A stretch of 64,000 bases of DNA, from NCBI GenBank assembly GCA_946811185.2, contig OX328112.1:62001-126000 (forward strand), written 5' to 3'. The notes below the pieces were generated by a model. The model was not told the origin of the DNA. It worked only from the letters and a program-made list of their open reading frames with translations, and searched no databases. Source of the DNA: Hippopus hippopus. Lineage: Eukaryota > Mollusca > Bivalvia > Cardiida > Cardiidae. Both the position numbers and the translations under genes were made by a program. Of the stretch, positions 53,831 to 63,975 are shown piece by piece (positions within the stretch are counted from its first letter, which is position 1; each line of letters opens with the position of its first letter).

Positions 53831-53889
53831 AGATGGAGTGCAAACCTAAAGTCCCCTTTGGCTTTACCGGTAGGGGACTAATAAAAAAG

Positions 53890-54407
53890 ATAAAACCATA
53901 CAAGTTCAAACAAATAATTTGAGCATACAGGAACTTTTCAGGGGAGGGGAGTTTAACCAAAAACTGGGATGTTGTGACTCTGGGCGTTTTTACCGGATAC
54001 CATTACATTGCATCACGGAGATGCATTAAACCTCTTTTTTCCAGAGTATAGCTCAAATCCAGTAAGGATGAAACGCATTATACAAAAGTATTCTACCTAA
54101 AATTTGGAGGGTAGCTCTGGTGTCATTACTGTTGTGTCTCCACAGTGGAATAACACCTGAGCTACTGTACAAATCAAGAAACAAAGGAAAGCCACATAGG
54201 CCTACTTGGTGTAAAAATCACAAAGGTACTGAATACTGCATTACAACTTCGTTACATTGCATTACAGAGATGCATTAAACCCCTTTTTGCCACAGCTTGA
54301 CTCATGATCGAGAATACAGGAATCAAGTCAAATGATATTGTTCTGTCCTTTATCAAAATATGTATTCGCTTTACTAGCTACTGTCCTTGATAGAGTTATT
54401 CCACTTT
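53890..54407. other. Unassigned, with two repeat E fragments
   Basis: ACGGAGATGCATTAAACCTC with CCAGAGTATAGCTCA (54012-54056) and ACAGAGATGCATTAAACCCC with CCACAGCTTGACTCAT (54258-54306) both match the end of repeat E. Confidence 0.4.
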
Positions 54408-54881
54408 GCAAATGGCGTCAAATACATGGCGGGGCTCATTTCTATACAAGAACAAATTTTATTTTGTATTTCTCAACAATAATCAGGATGACAAAACCCA
54501 AGATTCAATCGAATCTTTTCGGTAATAACTGTACCTCTAGCCTGGCCTAATCGGAAATGCTAGGGATATGGATCCATACCCCTAGCCTCTGAGGCTAGGG
54601 ATACGGATCTGTATCGCTAGACTTGGAGACTAGAGGTACGGATCCGTACCCCTAGACACTTCCTTTATGAAAATCCAATTACAAATGTGGACTTTATCGC
54701 GTAAACAAGAAATGCAAATTTTCAACTTGAAATGGCTACTTTTCCCTTACTACTCTTCCCCGGATGACTCTTTAGATTTTTTTCAAAATCAATGTGGTTC
54801 AAGCTATTGATGATATAAAAAAACTGGGCAAGTTTCACAAAAATCCAACCTCAAACGTAGACTAAGCTATCATGTAAACAA

Positions 54882-55996
54882 AACAAGAGGGCCATGGTGG
54901 CCCTGTATCGCTCCACTGGCTTTTTAACCCTTTACCACACAAATCGAAGTGTTAATGACCCTGAAAGAGAAGGCTTTCAAAAACATCTTGAGAAAAGGAC
55001 AACATGTTGTCAGCCAGTATTTTCTCCTTTTCCCACAACGTTTTCTAAGCTATCAGAGACAGAAATAGTCATTTAAGCTACATTCAATTTGTCTTTTTGC
55101 AATGGCTTTAAACTTGGTACAGTAAAAAAAATTTGTCATTTCTTAAAGAGTAAAATTAATGCATCATGCGCTTAATTGGCATTGACAGAGACATACAGCA
55201 TAAAAAGTCTGTATGGTAATAAACTTACTTTGAAAACATAACCTCCACCCCGCCCGCCAAACAAAAACAGTCATATCTTTTTAAATGCAAAGATAATGTC
55301 AGTGAATACAAGCAGGTTTATTCATTAGCATGAAAGGTAAAGTTCTGAAAAAATTTGAGTGATAGAAACCTTACTTTAAATTAAACATTCCATTCATGTG
55401 AGCATAACCATTAGCATCAAAATAAATCACTCTCCCTTAAAACAGAACATTTCCTCTCAAAAAAACTTGAATACCAAACTCCAATAATGTATAAGTGCAG
55501 TTTGATAATCAAGGGAGGTAAATAGTAACAAACTTTATCTTGTATAACAGGAGTTATTTCCCTTGATTACTATTTTTAAATTAGTCACTATAAAAGCCCA
55601 TGTTAAACTTGTGATCTACGGGGCAGAGTCAATTTTGACCCCAGGGCTAAAATATGAAGGAATTTGATAGAGGTCCATTAGATAAAGCTACATGCCAAAT
55701 TTGGTAGCCCTGGGCCTTACGGTTTCAGACAAGAAGATTTTCAAAGATGTTCAATATTTTTCAGTTTTGTTGCCATGGCAACCAGAGTTTCTGAAGGAAT
55801 CAAATTCTTTCAAGAAATTCTAAAGAGGACCATGGCAGGATCATTTCTGTGAAGTTTTATCCAATTTGGATGGGTAGTTTCAGAGAAGAAGTTTGAAAAA
55901 AAGTTAACGCATGCACGCACGGACGGACAGACGGACGCACGACGGACACCGGGCCATGACATAAGCCCGCTGGCCTTCGGCCAGTGGAACTAAAAA
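54882..55996 (+). mobile_element. Helitron-like element nested near the right end of the outer one
   Basis: Left end ACAAGAGGGCCATGGTGGCC, then CGCTCCACTGGC. Right end ACGGACAGACGGACGCACG, CATGACATAAGC, the hairpin CTGGCCTTCGGCCAG and TGGAACTAAAAA. A TTAA-A copy is inserted 40 bp from its start. Confidence 0.75.
54924..55154 (-). mobile_element. TTAA-A hairpin MITE, reversed
   Basis: TTAACCCTTTACCACACAAA at the left. The palindrome is altered on one side (GAAAAGGACAACATGTTGTC), and TTTCTTAAAGAGTAAAATTAA is at the right. Confidence 0.7.
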
Positions 55997-56081
55997 GACT
56001 AACTGACGAATGGACGGAGGAAGGAAACCAAACCATGACATAAGGTAAACACTGCTGGCTTTCAGCTAGTGGAGCTAAAAA

Positions 56082-56547
56082 CACTGAACGCTTGTCACCA
56101 ACACGGATGTCTCCTTTTACCTTTGAGCTGGCGACACAGTTGTTGCACGCAAAAGACCATCCATGGTGATCATTTGTGCCTAGCTATTTTAGAATTGGAC
56201 CATGCACCTGGAATTTATTGGCTGTACACAAACAGTGCTGTTAAGGAAACACACACACAAACGGGTGATATACTATATGAACACCCCCCCCCCCCCCATT
56301 TTAATGGCAGGCACATAAAATTCTTTGCAGGGAGTCAAGGATGTGATGGATGAAATATGAGAGGGTAGGAAAATGTCCTGACCCCAAACATAATTAAGTA
56401 AATACATAATTTCAAGCTAATCAATAAGAGCCGAGACATTTAAGAATTCTTAGTTATAGCTGTTAAAATGAGAAAATCCTCTGATATGAGGAAAAAATCA
56501 CACCCCTGAATAACCAAAATAAAAAAGGGGGCATTAACTAATCCTAA
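56082..56547. other. No recognised element
   Basis: Contains a (CA)n scrap and a C run (56284-56298). Nothing else is seen. Confidence 0.2.
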
Positions 56548-56680
56548 ACAAGACAAGGTTGAAGTTTTGTAGGAAACACAGTGGGAAAAGTAGAAAACGC
56601 TGGATGTTCTACGAGTTTTCTCACACTTTTCTAGTCTCATAGAGCAACCCGTTCATTTGGTCAAAATTGTCATCCACCAA
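56548..56680 (-). mobile_element. TTAA-A remnant
   Basis: GGAAACACAGTGGGAAAAGT, AGAAAACGCTGG, ACGAGTTTTCTCACACTTTT and GGTCAAAATTGTC survive in order. Confidence 0.4.
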
Positions 56681-56721
56681 TCCTTTATAGATGGACACAA
56701 ATCTTCAGACTTAAAGCACCA

Positions 56722-57327
56722 AACTAGAGGCACTTGAGCGCCTGTATCGCTCCACAGGCCTGATATTTCTATAATGGCGAAAGGAAGTTTTTAACAATTA
56801 TCATTCAATCCTGCATTTTAGCTCACTGAAGAAATAATTTGGTAGACAACCACCATAGGAACTTACCTGCAAAACAACAATGAAATCCAATGAATAGTTT
56901 TAGAGAAGAAATTTTTCAAAGATTTTACTTTATACCATAAAAGGAAAATGAGTCTCCCATAAAAGCCATGTTTTTTGACAGATCTTTTTTTTTTTAAGGA
57001 ATTCTGTAAACCTGTATCTAAGGAACATTCCTGCAAAATAATAATGCTATCCAAATAGCGGTTTGGGAGGAGAAGATTTTTAAAGGTTTTTTACTTTGGT
57101 TGCCATGGCAACCAGAATTCTTCATGGAACACAATTATTTGAAGGAATTTGAAAGAGGACCACCAAAGGAACATTCCTGTGAAATTTGGTAAAAATCCAG
57201 TCAATAGTTTCTGAGGAGAAGTTTTTTAAAGAAAAAGTTTACGGACGCACGCACAGACGAATGGACGGACGCACGACGGACACAACGCCATGACAATAGC
57301 TCGCTGGCCTTCGGCCAGTGGAGCTAA
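56722..57327 (+). mobile_element. Helitron-like element, short
   Basis: Left end ACTAGAGGCACTTGAGCGCC, then CGCTCCACAGGC. Right end ACGGACGCACGCACAGACG, CATGACAATAGC, the hairpin CTGGCCTTCGGCCAG and GGAGCTAAAAA. Two diverged internal units share AGGAACATTCCTG and GAGGAGAAG. Confidence 0.75.
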
Positions 57328-57409
57328 AAAGAAAACCAGCAGAATTTTTCAGTCAAGAATAACACCCAGATATTTGCTCAATTTCATGGTTGCTTTTGTG
57401 TGAAGTGTT

Positions 57410-57511
57410 TCAGCATGCAGACAGTGAAGATCAAAGATCAGACTGTACATTTTGTAGTCTGATCTTGATCTACACTAACTGCAAAGGCAACTATAGTCAT
57501 TAAAGGGTTAA
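57410..57511. mobile_element. TTAA-C hairpin MITE, partial
   Basis: AAAGATCAGACTGTACATTT faces AGTCTGATCTTGATCTACAC. GGCAACTATAGTCATTAAAGG leads to a closing TTAA. The left end is missing. Confidence 0.6.
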
Positions 57512-57925
57512 AACCATGTTGTCTGGTATAGTAAAAACATCTTTTTGAAAATTTTTACAAGTCTACAGTAGCCTGTATTAGTTTAGTTTAAACACATTTA
57601 TTTTACATCGATTGAGAAACAAGTTCTTACAACTTATACTAATCTCTCTCGATTCTGCTTCCTGGGAACTGCACCAGTACTCGCACCGAATGTGTGGGCC
57701 AATGAAAAATCCCAAAGTTGACAAAGTAGCCTGTGTTGTTATGGATGAATGGCCTACAATAGTGTTTACCCACTTTCAACAGCACTTTGACAGTTAACAC
57801 AGAAAGCTCACTCATTCATGTCTTTTTAATGGCTTTTAGTGAAGCCTGGCTAGAGTCTTTCCTGCATTTCAATGTGCAAAAATAATGTAGTATGAAATGA
57901 AAGAAAGGATTGGAAACAACTTCTT
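57512..57925. other. No recognised element
   Basis: Nothing identifiable. The longest frame is 61 codons and without similarity. Confidence 0.2.
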
Positions 57926-58695
57926 AAAACCCTTTACCACACAATCTCAAGTTTTAACAACCATAAAGAAAGAGGCTGATAAAACATTGTAGAAAGAGAA
58001 GAAAATGCAAGTAACCACCATTTTCTCCCGTTTCCCAAATTGTTTTCTACCCGTTTTAATGAAAATACTAGAACTTGTTTTTCTACCAAAAAAACAGATG
58101 TCTCCCCACTTTTTGGTGTCAGAAGGATTGATATGTGACCAAGGCAATTTCTAACTGAAATAATGGTCATTTTTCTCTAACGGTTTTCGAGTTACAGAGC
58201 AGACACGAAAATGTATGTAAAATGAGTAAAGAAAATAATGAAAGGGTAATAACTCGAAAAATATACAAGTCAGAGTTATGGTTCTTGTGCATGACACGTC
58301 TCGTGGTGCTTTACAAATGTGTGAAGTTTTATCAAAAATATCTTAAAGGGTTTTCGACTTATACAGCAGACACGATTTGTGACGGAAAATAATGAAAGGG
58401 AAATAACTCGAAAAATATACAAGCCAGAGTTATGGTTCTTGTGCATGACACTTCGTTTCGTAGTGCTTTACAAATGTGTGAAGTTTTATCAAAATATCTT
58501 ACAGGGTTTTCGAGTTACAGAGCGGAGACGATTACAGACAGACAGACAGACGGATGGACAGACGCACGGGGAAAAACAATATGTCTCCCGACCCTGACGG
58601 GGGGAGACTTAACTATAAATTCACCAAATTCAATTTGTTGTCTTAATTAAAACTCTTTCCATTGGACAAGTCTGTGTTGAGTGGTAAAGAGTTAA
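57926..58695 (-). mobile_element. TTAA-A hairpin MITE split by a Helitron-like element
   Basis: Left part 57926-58092 (AACCCTTTACCACACAATCT; worn palindrome GAAAATGCAAGTAACCACCA). Right part 58613-58695 (CAAATTCAATTTGTTGTC, TTGGACAAGTCTGTG, GAGTGGTAAAGAGTTAA). Confidence 0.7.
58093..58612 (+). mobile_element. Helitron-like element (ATGTCTCCC type)
   Basis: Left ACAGATGTCTCCCCACTTTT. Two ~160-bp units follow with GGGAAATAACTCGAAAAATA, AGAGTTATGGTTCTTGTGCA and GTGAAGTTTTATCAAAA. Then ACAGACAGACAGACGG, and the right end ATGTCTCCCGACCCTGACGG with GGGGAGACTT. Inserted in a TTAA-A copy. Confidence 0.65.
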
Positions 58696-58929
58696 AATGG
58701 GGCAATTTGGGAAAGAGAAAAGATTAAATCTAGTAGCATAAATAACAAACACAAGATCAGTGATATATAATTTTTCTATCAACGTTTGAACAGAAATATT
58801 ATCATAGAACATAATAATAACAAGTCATAAATAGGCCAATATCCGAAGAAAAAAAATTATATGTAATACATACAACTTGAACACTTGAGCATAAAAAAAA
58901 AAAAATGCACATCTAAACCATCAGTCATG

Positions 58930-59110
58930 TGAACCCTTAAACTGCTAAATAACTATAAAAAAGTCCAGTGTTGCTATTTCAAAGATTTTGTGGAAAAATT
59001 CATCCTTAACGAACATGGTAGATCCAAGATCAGCCGGCAGGTTCTGAGCAGTCTGATCTTGATCTACACTGTCCGCAAAAGGTCAGTGGGTTGTGCAGCC
59101 TAAGGGTTAA
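58930..59110 (+). mobile_element. TTAA-C hairpin MITE
   Basis: TGAACCCTTAAACTGCTAAA at the left and CAGCCTAAGGGTTAA at the right. The hairpin is worn on its left side (AAGATCAGCCGGCAGG). It shares its closing TTAA with the next TTAA-A copy. Confidence 0.7.
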
Positions 59111-59319
59111 CTCTTTTGCACATGACAAACTGAAAGGAATGTATCTAGTAGACAACTTAAATTTACAAAAGTCATGAAATTTGTCTTTGAATGTATAGAA
59201 AATATTTAGGGAAAAGGAGAATTGCTGGTTACCAGCATTTTTTCCTCAATCCCAAAATGCTTTCAAAAGCTATTCTTGTCAAGGTCATTTAAACTTCGGG
59301 TTGTGTGATAAAAGATTAA
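59107..59319 (+). mobile_element. TTAA-A hairpin MITE
   Basis: TTAACTCTTTTGCACATGAC, a partial palindrome (GGAGAATTGCTGGTTACC), and TGTGTGATAAAAGATTAA. Confidence 0.7.
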
Positions 59320-59768
59320 TACAGACTTCATCTAGACAGGTATCTATCATGTAGTATCAAGCTGGAAAAAGAAATTATCTTAGAAATAAATGGTACAGTT
59401 TAGAAACAATGTTACAGAAAATTACAACTGTCATAAAATGTGTTCACTGTCTGTAAGGCAAACATTTAATCAGAGTTTTAGGCAAATCTTTCACAAGGTT
59501 CAAGAGAAATGGAAATTATGCTAGCATTCAAAAATATTTCAAAAGCTGTTTGCAATGAGTGTCAAGGTGATATCAGATATATCTAAGTAATGCACATAGA
59601 CCAAGCCAGTAAATCTTTCAATGGCACCAAATCCTCAATACCCTATCTGTTTGATATTGAATCATATGCACACACCAGAGAAACCCTTGCCATAGGAAAC
59701 ATCTTTGAGAAGTTTGTAAACCAAAAAAAATTATCTACATTTGAAATATTTGTGACAAAAAAAAAAAT
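59320..59768. other. No recognised element
   Basis: Nothing is seen apart from the start of a 97-codon frame at 59590 that runs into the minisatellite and is probably chance. Confidence 0.2.
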
Positions 59769-60015
59769 CAAGCCGTCCGTCTTGTATAACACTATGAACA
59801 AAGCAGTGTCTCATCAAAAGGTTGGAGCAAAGCAGTCTGTCTCATCAAAAACCTGCAAACAAAGTAGGCTGCCTCGTCATTAACTGAATGAAGCAGTCTG
59901 TTTTGTCAAAAAACTGTGAACGAAGCTGTTTGTCTTGTCAAAAAAACTATGAACAAAGCAGTCTGTTTTGTAAAAAACTGTGACCAAAAAGTCTGTCTTG
60001 TCAAAAGCTGTGTAA
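59769..60015. repeat. Minisatellite, ~32-42 bp units
   Basis: AAGCAGTCTGTCTTGTCAAA, AAACTGTGAACA and variants repeat about seven times with drifting length. Confidence 0.7.
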
Positions 60016-60158
60016 TGCTCCTGGTCTAGCTGCAGACAAATTCCATCTATGCCTGTCTCTAAAGTCTTACAGAACTACACTAACACATTACACTACAAAG
60101 GCATATCAAAAACCTGCATGCAGCTTCTGGTCTGTCTGCTATCAGTGTCCATCCCTAC

Positions 60159-60299
60159 CTTTCTCTTGCATCTTTTTGGTTCCTAGTATACACTAGTACT
60201 TCAAAAAGGATACAAGAGTGATGTGAGACCTTTCCCTTGCACCATTTCGGTTCCTAGTAAACACTAGTACTTCAAAATAGATGCAAGAGTTATGTGAGA
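60159..60299. repeat. Tandem duplication of ~71 bp
   Basis: CCTTTCTCTTGCATC...TTGGTTCCTAGTATACACTA...GTGATGTGAGA is followed at once by a second copy with CCTTTCCCTTGCACC, GTAAACACTAG and GTTATGTGAGA. Confidence 0.75.
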
Positions 60300-60744
60300 T
60301 AAGAAAGTTTCCTTAATGGGAATAAATGACAGTCAATGGGCTGATATGGTGCATTACCGTAATCAAAAATCCCTAACAGTCAAAACTACCCAAGACGTGA
60401 AAATACTTAAATGGAATAAAAGACAAACCGAACGTCATCGCGTGATCGAACTAGGACAAATCCCTTTGGTTTACAAACCTCAAACATGTAACAGCACACA
60501 AGTGTGTAAAAAAACACACATTTTGATACATCAATTTGTATCATACCTATCAATTTTATATGATATGGTACACATTAAAAAGATTCAACTGACTAGTAAT
60601 CGAATTTTTTACCATTTTCTTCCTCTCAGCTAGTGAAATATCTTGAACACTTGCACATGTCACACACCTTTTAAAGCTTGAGAAAAATCTTAAAAGCTTA
60701 ATAAACAGAGACTGTTTTTGGCATAATTTTGTTCCATGAAATCC
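60300..60744. other. No recognised element
   Basis: A 105-codon plus-strand frame (60316-60633) resembles nothing known. Confidence 0.2.
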
Positions 60745-60958
60745 TGACCATACAACAAATTCTACACTTGTCCAACTTGAAAGTATTTTCATACAACAAA
60801 TGTGGCATTTATCCCGATTTTTTTCCATGAAAGAGTGGAAAACATTGTGGGAAAAGGAGAAAAATACTGGTTACCACCATTTTCTTCTTTTTCTACAATG
60901 ATTTTAAAAGGTTTTTTCCTTGGCTTCTTAAAATTCAGGATTGTGTGGGAAAGGAATG
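60745..60958 (+). mobile_element. TTAA-A hairpin MITE, worn ends
   Basis: CTGACCATACAACAAATTC replaces the usual start. ACATTGTGGGAAAAGGAGAA and TGGTTACCACCATTTTC form the palindrome. GATTGTGTGGGAAAGGAATG ends it. Confidence 0.65.
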
Positions 60959-61473
60959 AATTTTAGACCCCCTCATAGTACAACCTAAGTTACCATATAC
61001 TTATTCACTTCAAATGTTAAAATATGGTACAGAGCAATTGAGAGAACAGGCGTATGTAACTGCAAATGTATTACACAGATCATAACTAGCCATGAACACA
61101 AAGTTGCAATCATCATCCATTCTTTAACTTGGACAAACTTGAACTATTGTGAAACCACTTTAACTTATCACTACTTTGTGTCTGAGATGACGTTCAGTTT
61201 CCGGTATGTGCCTCGTCTAGACAAGAGTTCAAATGTTGAAATGATCTTGGCGCTATTTTCATGGTAAAGAGAGAGGTAAAATACCTGGACAACATGATCC
61301 CCAAGTAAACGTTCTATAAAACTGTAAAGTTATCAGAGATCTATAGATAATTCACAGAAGAGGACACAATATTCATTAAGTGACAAGTGAAAGTGGTTTC
61401 ACTATAAATCTGTTTCTCCATATTTCATCTTAAACGGCAACAACAACCTTTGTTGTGTAAACATAGATGTAAG
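60959..61473. other. No recognised element
   Basis: Nothing identifiable in this stretch. Confidence 0.2.
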
Positions 61474-61957
61474 TATAGGCTGTAAGAATTGACCTGACAG
61501 GATGGAGCTATGTTACATCTCACATTTTAGATTGAGGTAAAATAGTTAACCCATTACCACACGGCAAAATTTAAGACCTATCCAAATTGAAAGCATTTGC
61601 AGACGACAATTTCATAGTGGCTCAAATGACGCAACTTTTCTTTGATAGGGTAGAAAACTTTGTGGGAAAAGGAGAAAATGCTGGTTACCAGCATTTTCTC
61701 CTTTTCCCACAATGTTTTCAAAAGGCCTCTTTTTTAGGGGCGTCAAAAGGCGTCCTTGTGTGGTAAAGGGTTAATTTGGAAATCATTGTAAGCAGCCATA
61801 TTCCATAAAGCAAAGGATCCATAAAGTACTGTCATGATGGATGTGTTTGTGTAGATTTACAACAGAAACCTCCAAACTGAGTTGAGGCCACTAAAATAAG
61901 AAATAAAATGGTTGACTTATGTCAAGGTTAGCTGCCAGGTCAATTCTTACAGCCTAT
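61474..61957. mobile_element. MITE with 27-bp inverted ends, interrupted by TTAA-A
   Basis: TATAGGCTGTAAGAATTGAC at the left mirrors GTCAATTCTTACAGCCTATA at the right, with one mismatch in the next seven bases. Without the nested TTAA-A copy it is about 255 bp. Family unknown; flanking TA is possible. Confidence 0.75.
61546..61774 (+). mobile_element. TTAA-A hairpin MITE, intact
   Basis: TTAACCCATTACCACACGGC, AAAGCATTTGCAGACGAC, a near-perfect palindrome, and TGTGTGGTAAAGGGTTAA. It splits the surrounding MITE with TTAA on each side. Confidence 0.9.
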
Positions 61958-61962
61958 ATTTT

Positions 61963-62683
61963 CAGATACCGGTACATTGGACACATAGATACATTTGTAT
62001 GTCTAAGAACTTCGTACAATATACAGCTGAATCCACTATGTACCATATGTTACTGTATGTTATACCACTGTATTAATGATTAAGCAGTGATTTCTATTCC
62101 TTTCAACAATATTTTTGAAAACATGAGTGGCATCCATAAATTTCTTATAAATATTGATATTATATTATCATTATATTATATATGTTAATCATGCCAATAT
62201 CATTTATTATCCTATGGCCGACTCGCCCAGAAAAAACCAGAGATAAAAACTACAAGTAGAAAAAACTCTGGAAACCTGTGCCCATTTGTCAACGTCTAAT
62301 GCCATGGAATGTTGGGCCTCATTCAATGAAATGGATTTGAAGCTTCCAAAACAAATTTCAAGGAATTGTTTTATTATACTAAGAAACACCCATATAAATC
62401 GAGGATAACTTTTGGAAACAGCTTGTCTGTTTCAAGAGGCATTTCTGCTAGGAAATAACAACACAGGTACAGAGCTGCAGTGTTACAGTAGTGTATCGCC
62501 AGGTACCTCCACTTAATTTTACAAAAGAAAAAATGTCTGTCTGTGTCACCCTCTCAAAGCTGATAGAACCTTGTACTAACTACGAAGACTTTTTTCTGGT
62601 ACAATGATGAGGGAGTCTGAGTGCTGGTGGAAAATTTCTGAAGGAAAAAATAATATAAAATTGAGATTCTAGAGGCCTAAGAT
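61963..62683. other. No recognised element
   Basis: AT-rich. No repeat or domain is recognised. Confidence 0.2.
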
Positions 62684-62897
62684 TTCACCACAAGACAAAA
62701 ATGTAGACTTGTCAAACTTGAAAGTTTTTGCAGACAACAATTTACTTGTGGTTCAAACGACAGAATTTAATTTTGAAAGAGTAGAAAACTTTGTGGGAAA
62801 AGAACAAAATGCTGCTTACCAGCATTTTCTCCAGTTTCCACAATGCTTCCAATAGCCTTATTCATTGAGGTCATTAGATTGTAGAATAAAGGGTTAA
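62684..62897 (+). mobile_element. TTAA-A hairpin MITE
   Basis: ATTTCACCACAAGACAAAAA at the left, a worn palindrome (AACAAAATGCTGCTTACCAG), and AGAATAAAGGGTTAA at the right. Confidence 0.7.
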
Positions 62898-62949
62898 TAC
62901 TGGACATTTTCAGCTGACAGTTTTTTAAAAACACCCTTATACAATTTTG

Positions 62950-63040
62950 TTAACTCCTTACCAAACCACAAAATTTTAGGCTTATCAAAAATATGAAAGC
63001 ATTTGAAGACAATATAAATAGGATCTGACATGAGTTTTGT
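62950..63040 (+). mobile_element. TTAA-A left-half fragment
   Basis: TTAACTCCTTACCAAACCAC, TTTTAGGCTTATC and AAAGCATTTGAAGACAAT; it breaks off before the palindrome. Confidence 0.65.
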
Positions 63041-63328
63041 TCGATATAAAAATTTTATTAAAAAAGTCTAGGAATAATTTTATTAAGCGAGCCTTTGGCG
63101 TGCTAAATAACATTCTTTCTTGACAAGTTTAATAAAAATTGTATCTCATTCGCCAATGAATGTCAGATTCTTTTTATCACATAACGATATTTCACAAACT
63201 GTAAATCAGAATATGCAAAACCATCTATTGATGCACCTGTGGTAATATACATAAAACCTATTAGCTTCTATGAAATTCGTACAAAAATGATGTCAAAAAT
63301 GACGTCACACAATTGTGAGATTGTGTGT
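63041..63328. other. No recognised element
   Basis: Nothing identifiable between two TTAA-A copies. Confidence 0.2.
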
Positions 63329-63557
63329 TTAACCCTTTATCAGATGACAAAATTTTAGCCTTGTCCAAATTGAAAGCATTTGCAGACGACAATTCCAGTG
63401 TGGCTCAAATGGAATAATCTTTCTTTGATTGGGTAGAAAAAATTGTGGGAAAAGGAGAAAATGCTGGTTACCAGCATTTTCTCCTTTTCCCACAATGTTT
63501 TCAAAAGGCTTCTTTCTCAAGGTCATTAAAAGTCGAGATTGTGTGGTAATGGGTTAA
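63329..63557 (+). mobile_element. TTAA-A hairpin MITE, intact
   Basis: TTAACCCTTTATCAGATGAC, AAAGCATTTGCAGACGAC, a perfect-looking palindrome around GCTGGTTACCAGC, and TGTGTGGTAATGGGTTAA. Confidence 0.9.
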
Positions 63558-63659
63558 GGGTCAGTTCTGTTTTTGACAGTATTGCAGTTGTTCAACAGCA
63601 GAAACTTATTTATGCCATTTCAGGGTCCCCCAAACACTGTGATCGGTTCATTGTATTGT

Positions 63660-63865
63660 TTGATGTAATCCTGTTTTACACCACTTCTAACATTATTTCA
63701 GTCATATCACAGGGCCAGCAGATATATTAATATATGACTTGGGTTTCATCAGCACTAGGTTATGGTTCCAAAGTGTCTTGCCAAAACAACCAAGTGCTTT
63801 TAGTGAGGTTCAAACCTTGGGCTTCCACATTGCAAGTCCTAAACTTTACCACTAAGCCATGCACT
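63660..63865 (-). mobile_element. tRNA-derived SINE (type 2)
   Basis: Minus strand: GTGCATGGCTTAGTGGTAAA (box A-like) and GGTTTGAACCTC (box B-like), then the body and the tail GTGATATGACTGAAATAATG with GTGGTGTAAAAC. The tRNA-like head is well preserved. Confidence 0.75.
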
Positions 63866-63975
63866 ACACCATACTGTGTTGGGATTCTGCAGTATCTTGC
63901 CTAAGGTTACTACTATGTGACCAGACCCACCATCAGGAACAGATCTCAAGATTTCATGACGGCAAACTTAACTCC

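Larger units (their letters stand above)
52788..53889 (+). mobile_element. Helitron-like element (TTTGTGAAACACAAA type)
   Basis: Left end AGATGTGTTTGTGAAACACA, a hairpin, then AATGCCCCCG. Right end GCAAACCTAAAGTCCCC and the hairpin CCTTTGGC...GCCAAAGG-like closure ending TAGGGGACTAATAAAAAA. It contains a TTAA-A copy and three ~161-bp units. Confidence 0.65.
47359..54663. mobile_element. Mutator-like (MULE-type) element, 7.3 kb, no transposase
   Basis: GGAAGTGTCTAGGGGTACGG at the left mirrors CCGTACCCCTAGACACTTCC at the right. Homology continues inward about 220-260 bp (to ~47580 and from ~54408), including AGCATTTCCGAT, GGCTAGAGGTA and CATCCTGATTAT. TTTATGAAA lies perfectly duplicated on both sides (47350-47358 and 54664-54672). 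Joining the flanks restores a normal unit of the interrupted array (AAGTTTTATGAAAATCC). Long inverted ends with a 9-bp duplication are characteristic of Mutator-like elements. The frames inside are under 100 codons, and the interior holds later insertions. Confidence 0.85.
45199..56081 (+). mobile_element. Helitron-like element expanded to 10.9 kb by three insertions
   Basis: Left end ACTAGAGGCCCTTGAGGGCC and CTCTACTGGCAG, as at 27043. The ~155-bp units (GAAATGGCTACTTTTCCC) are at 46740-47349 and 54673-54881. Right end ACTGACGAATGGACGG, CATGACATAAGG, CTGGCTTTCAGCTAG and GAGCTAAAAA at 55997-56081. Removing 45293-46708, 47359-54663 plus one duplication, and 54882-55996 leaves about 1.0 kb that reads through like the element at 27043-29839. 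Confidence 0.8.

Noticed and set aside
47359..54663. Host gene inside the Mutator-like element
   Set aside because: No frame above ~100 codons and no domain; contents are other repeats.
60316..60633. 105-codon plus-strand frame
   Set aside because: No recognisable domain or codon pattern; kept as unassigned sequence.
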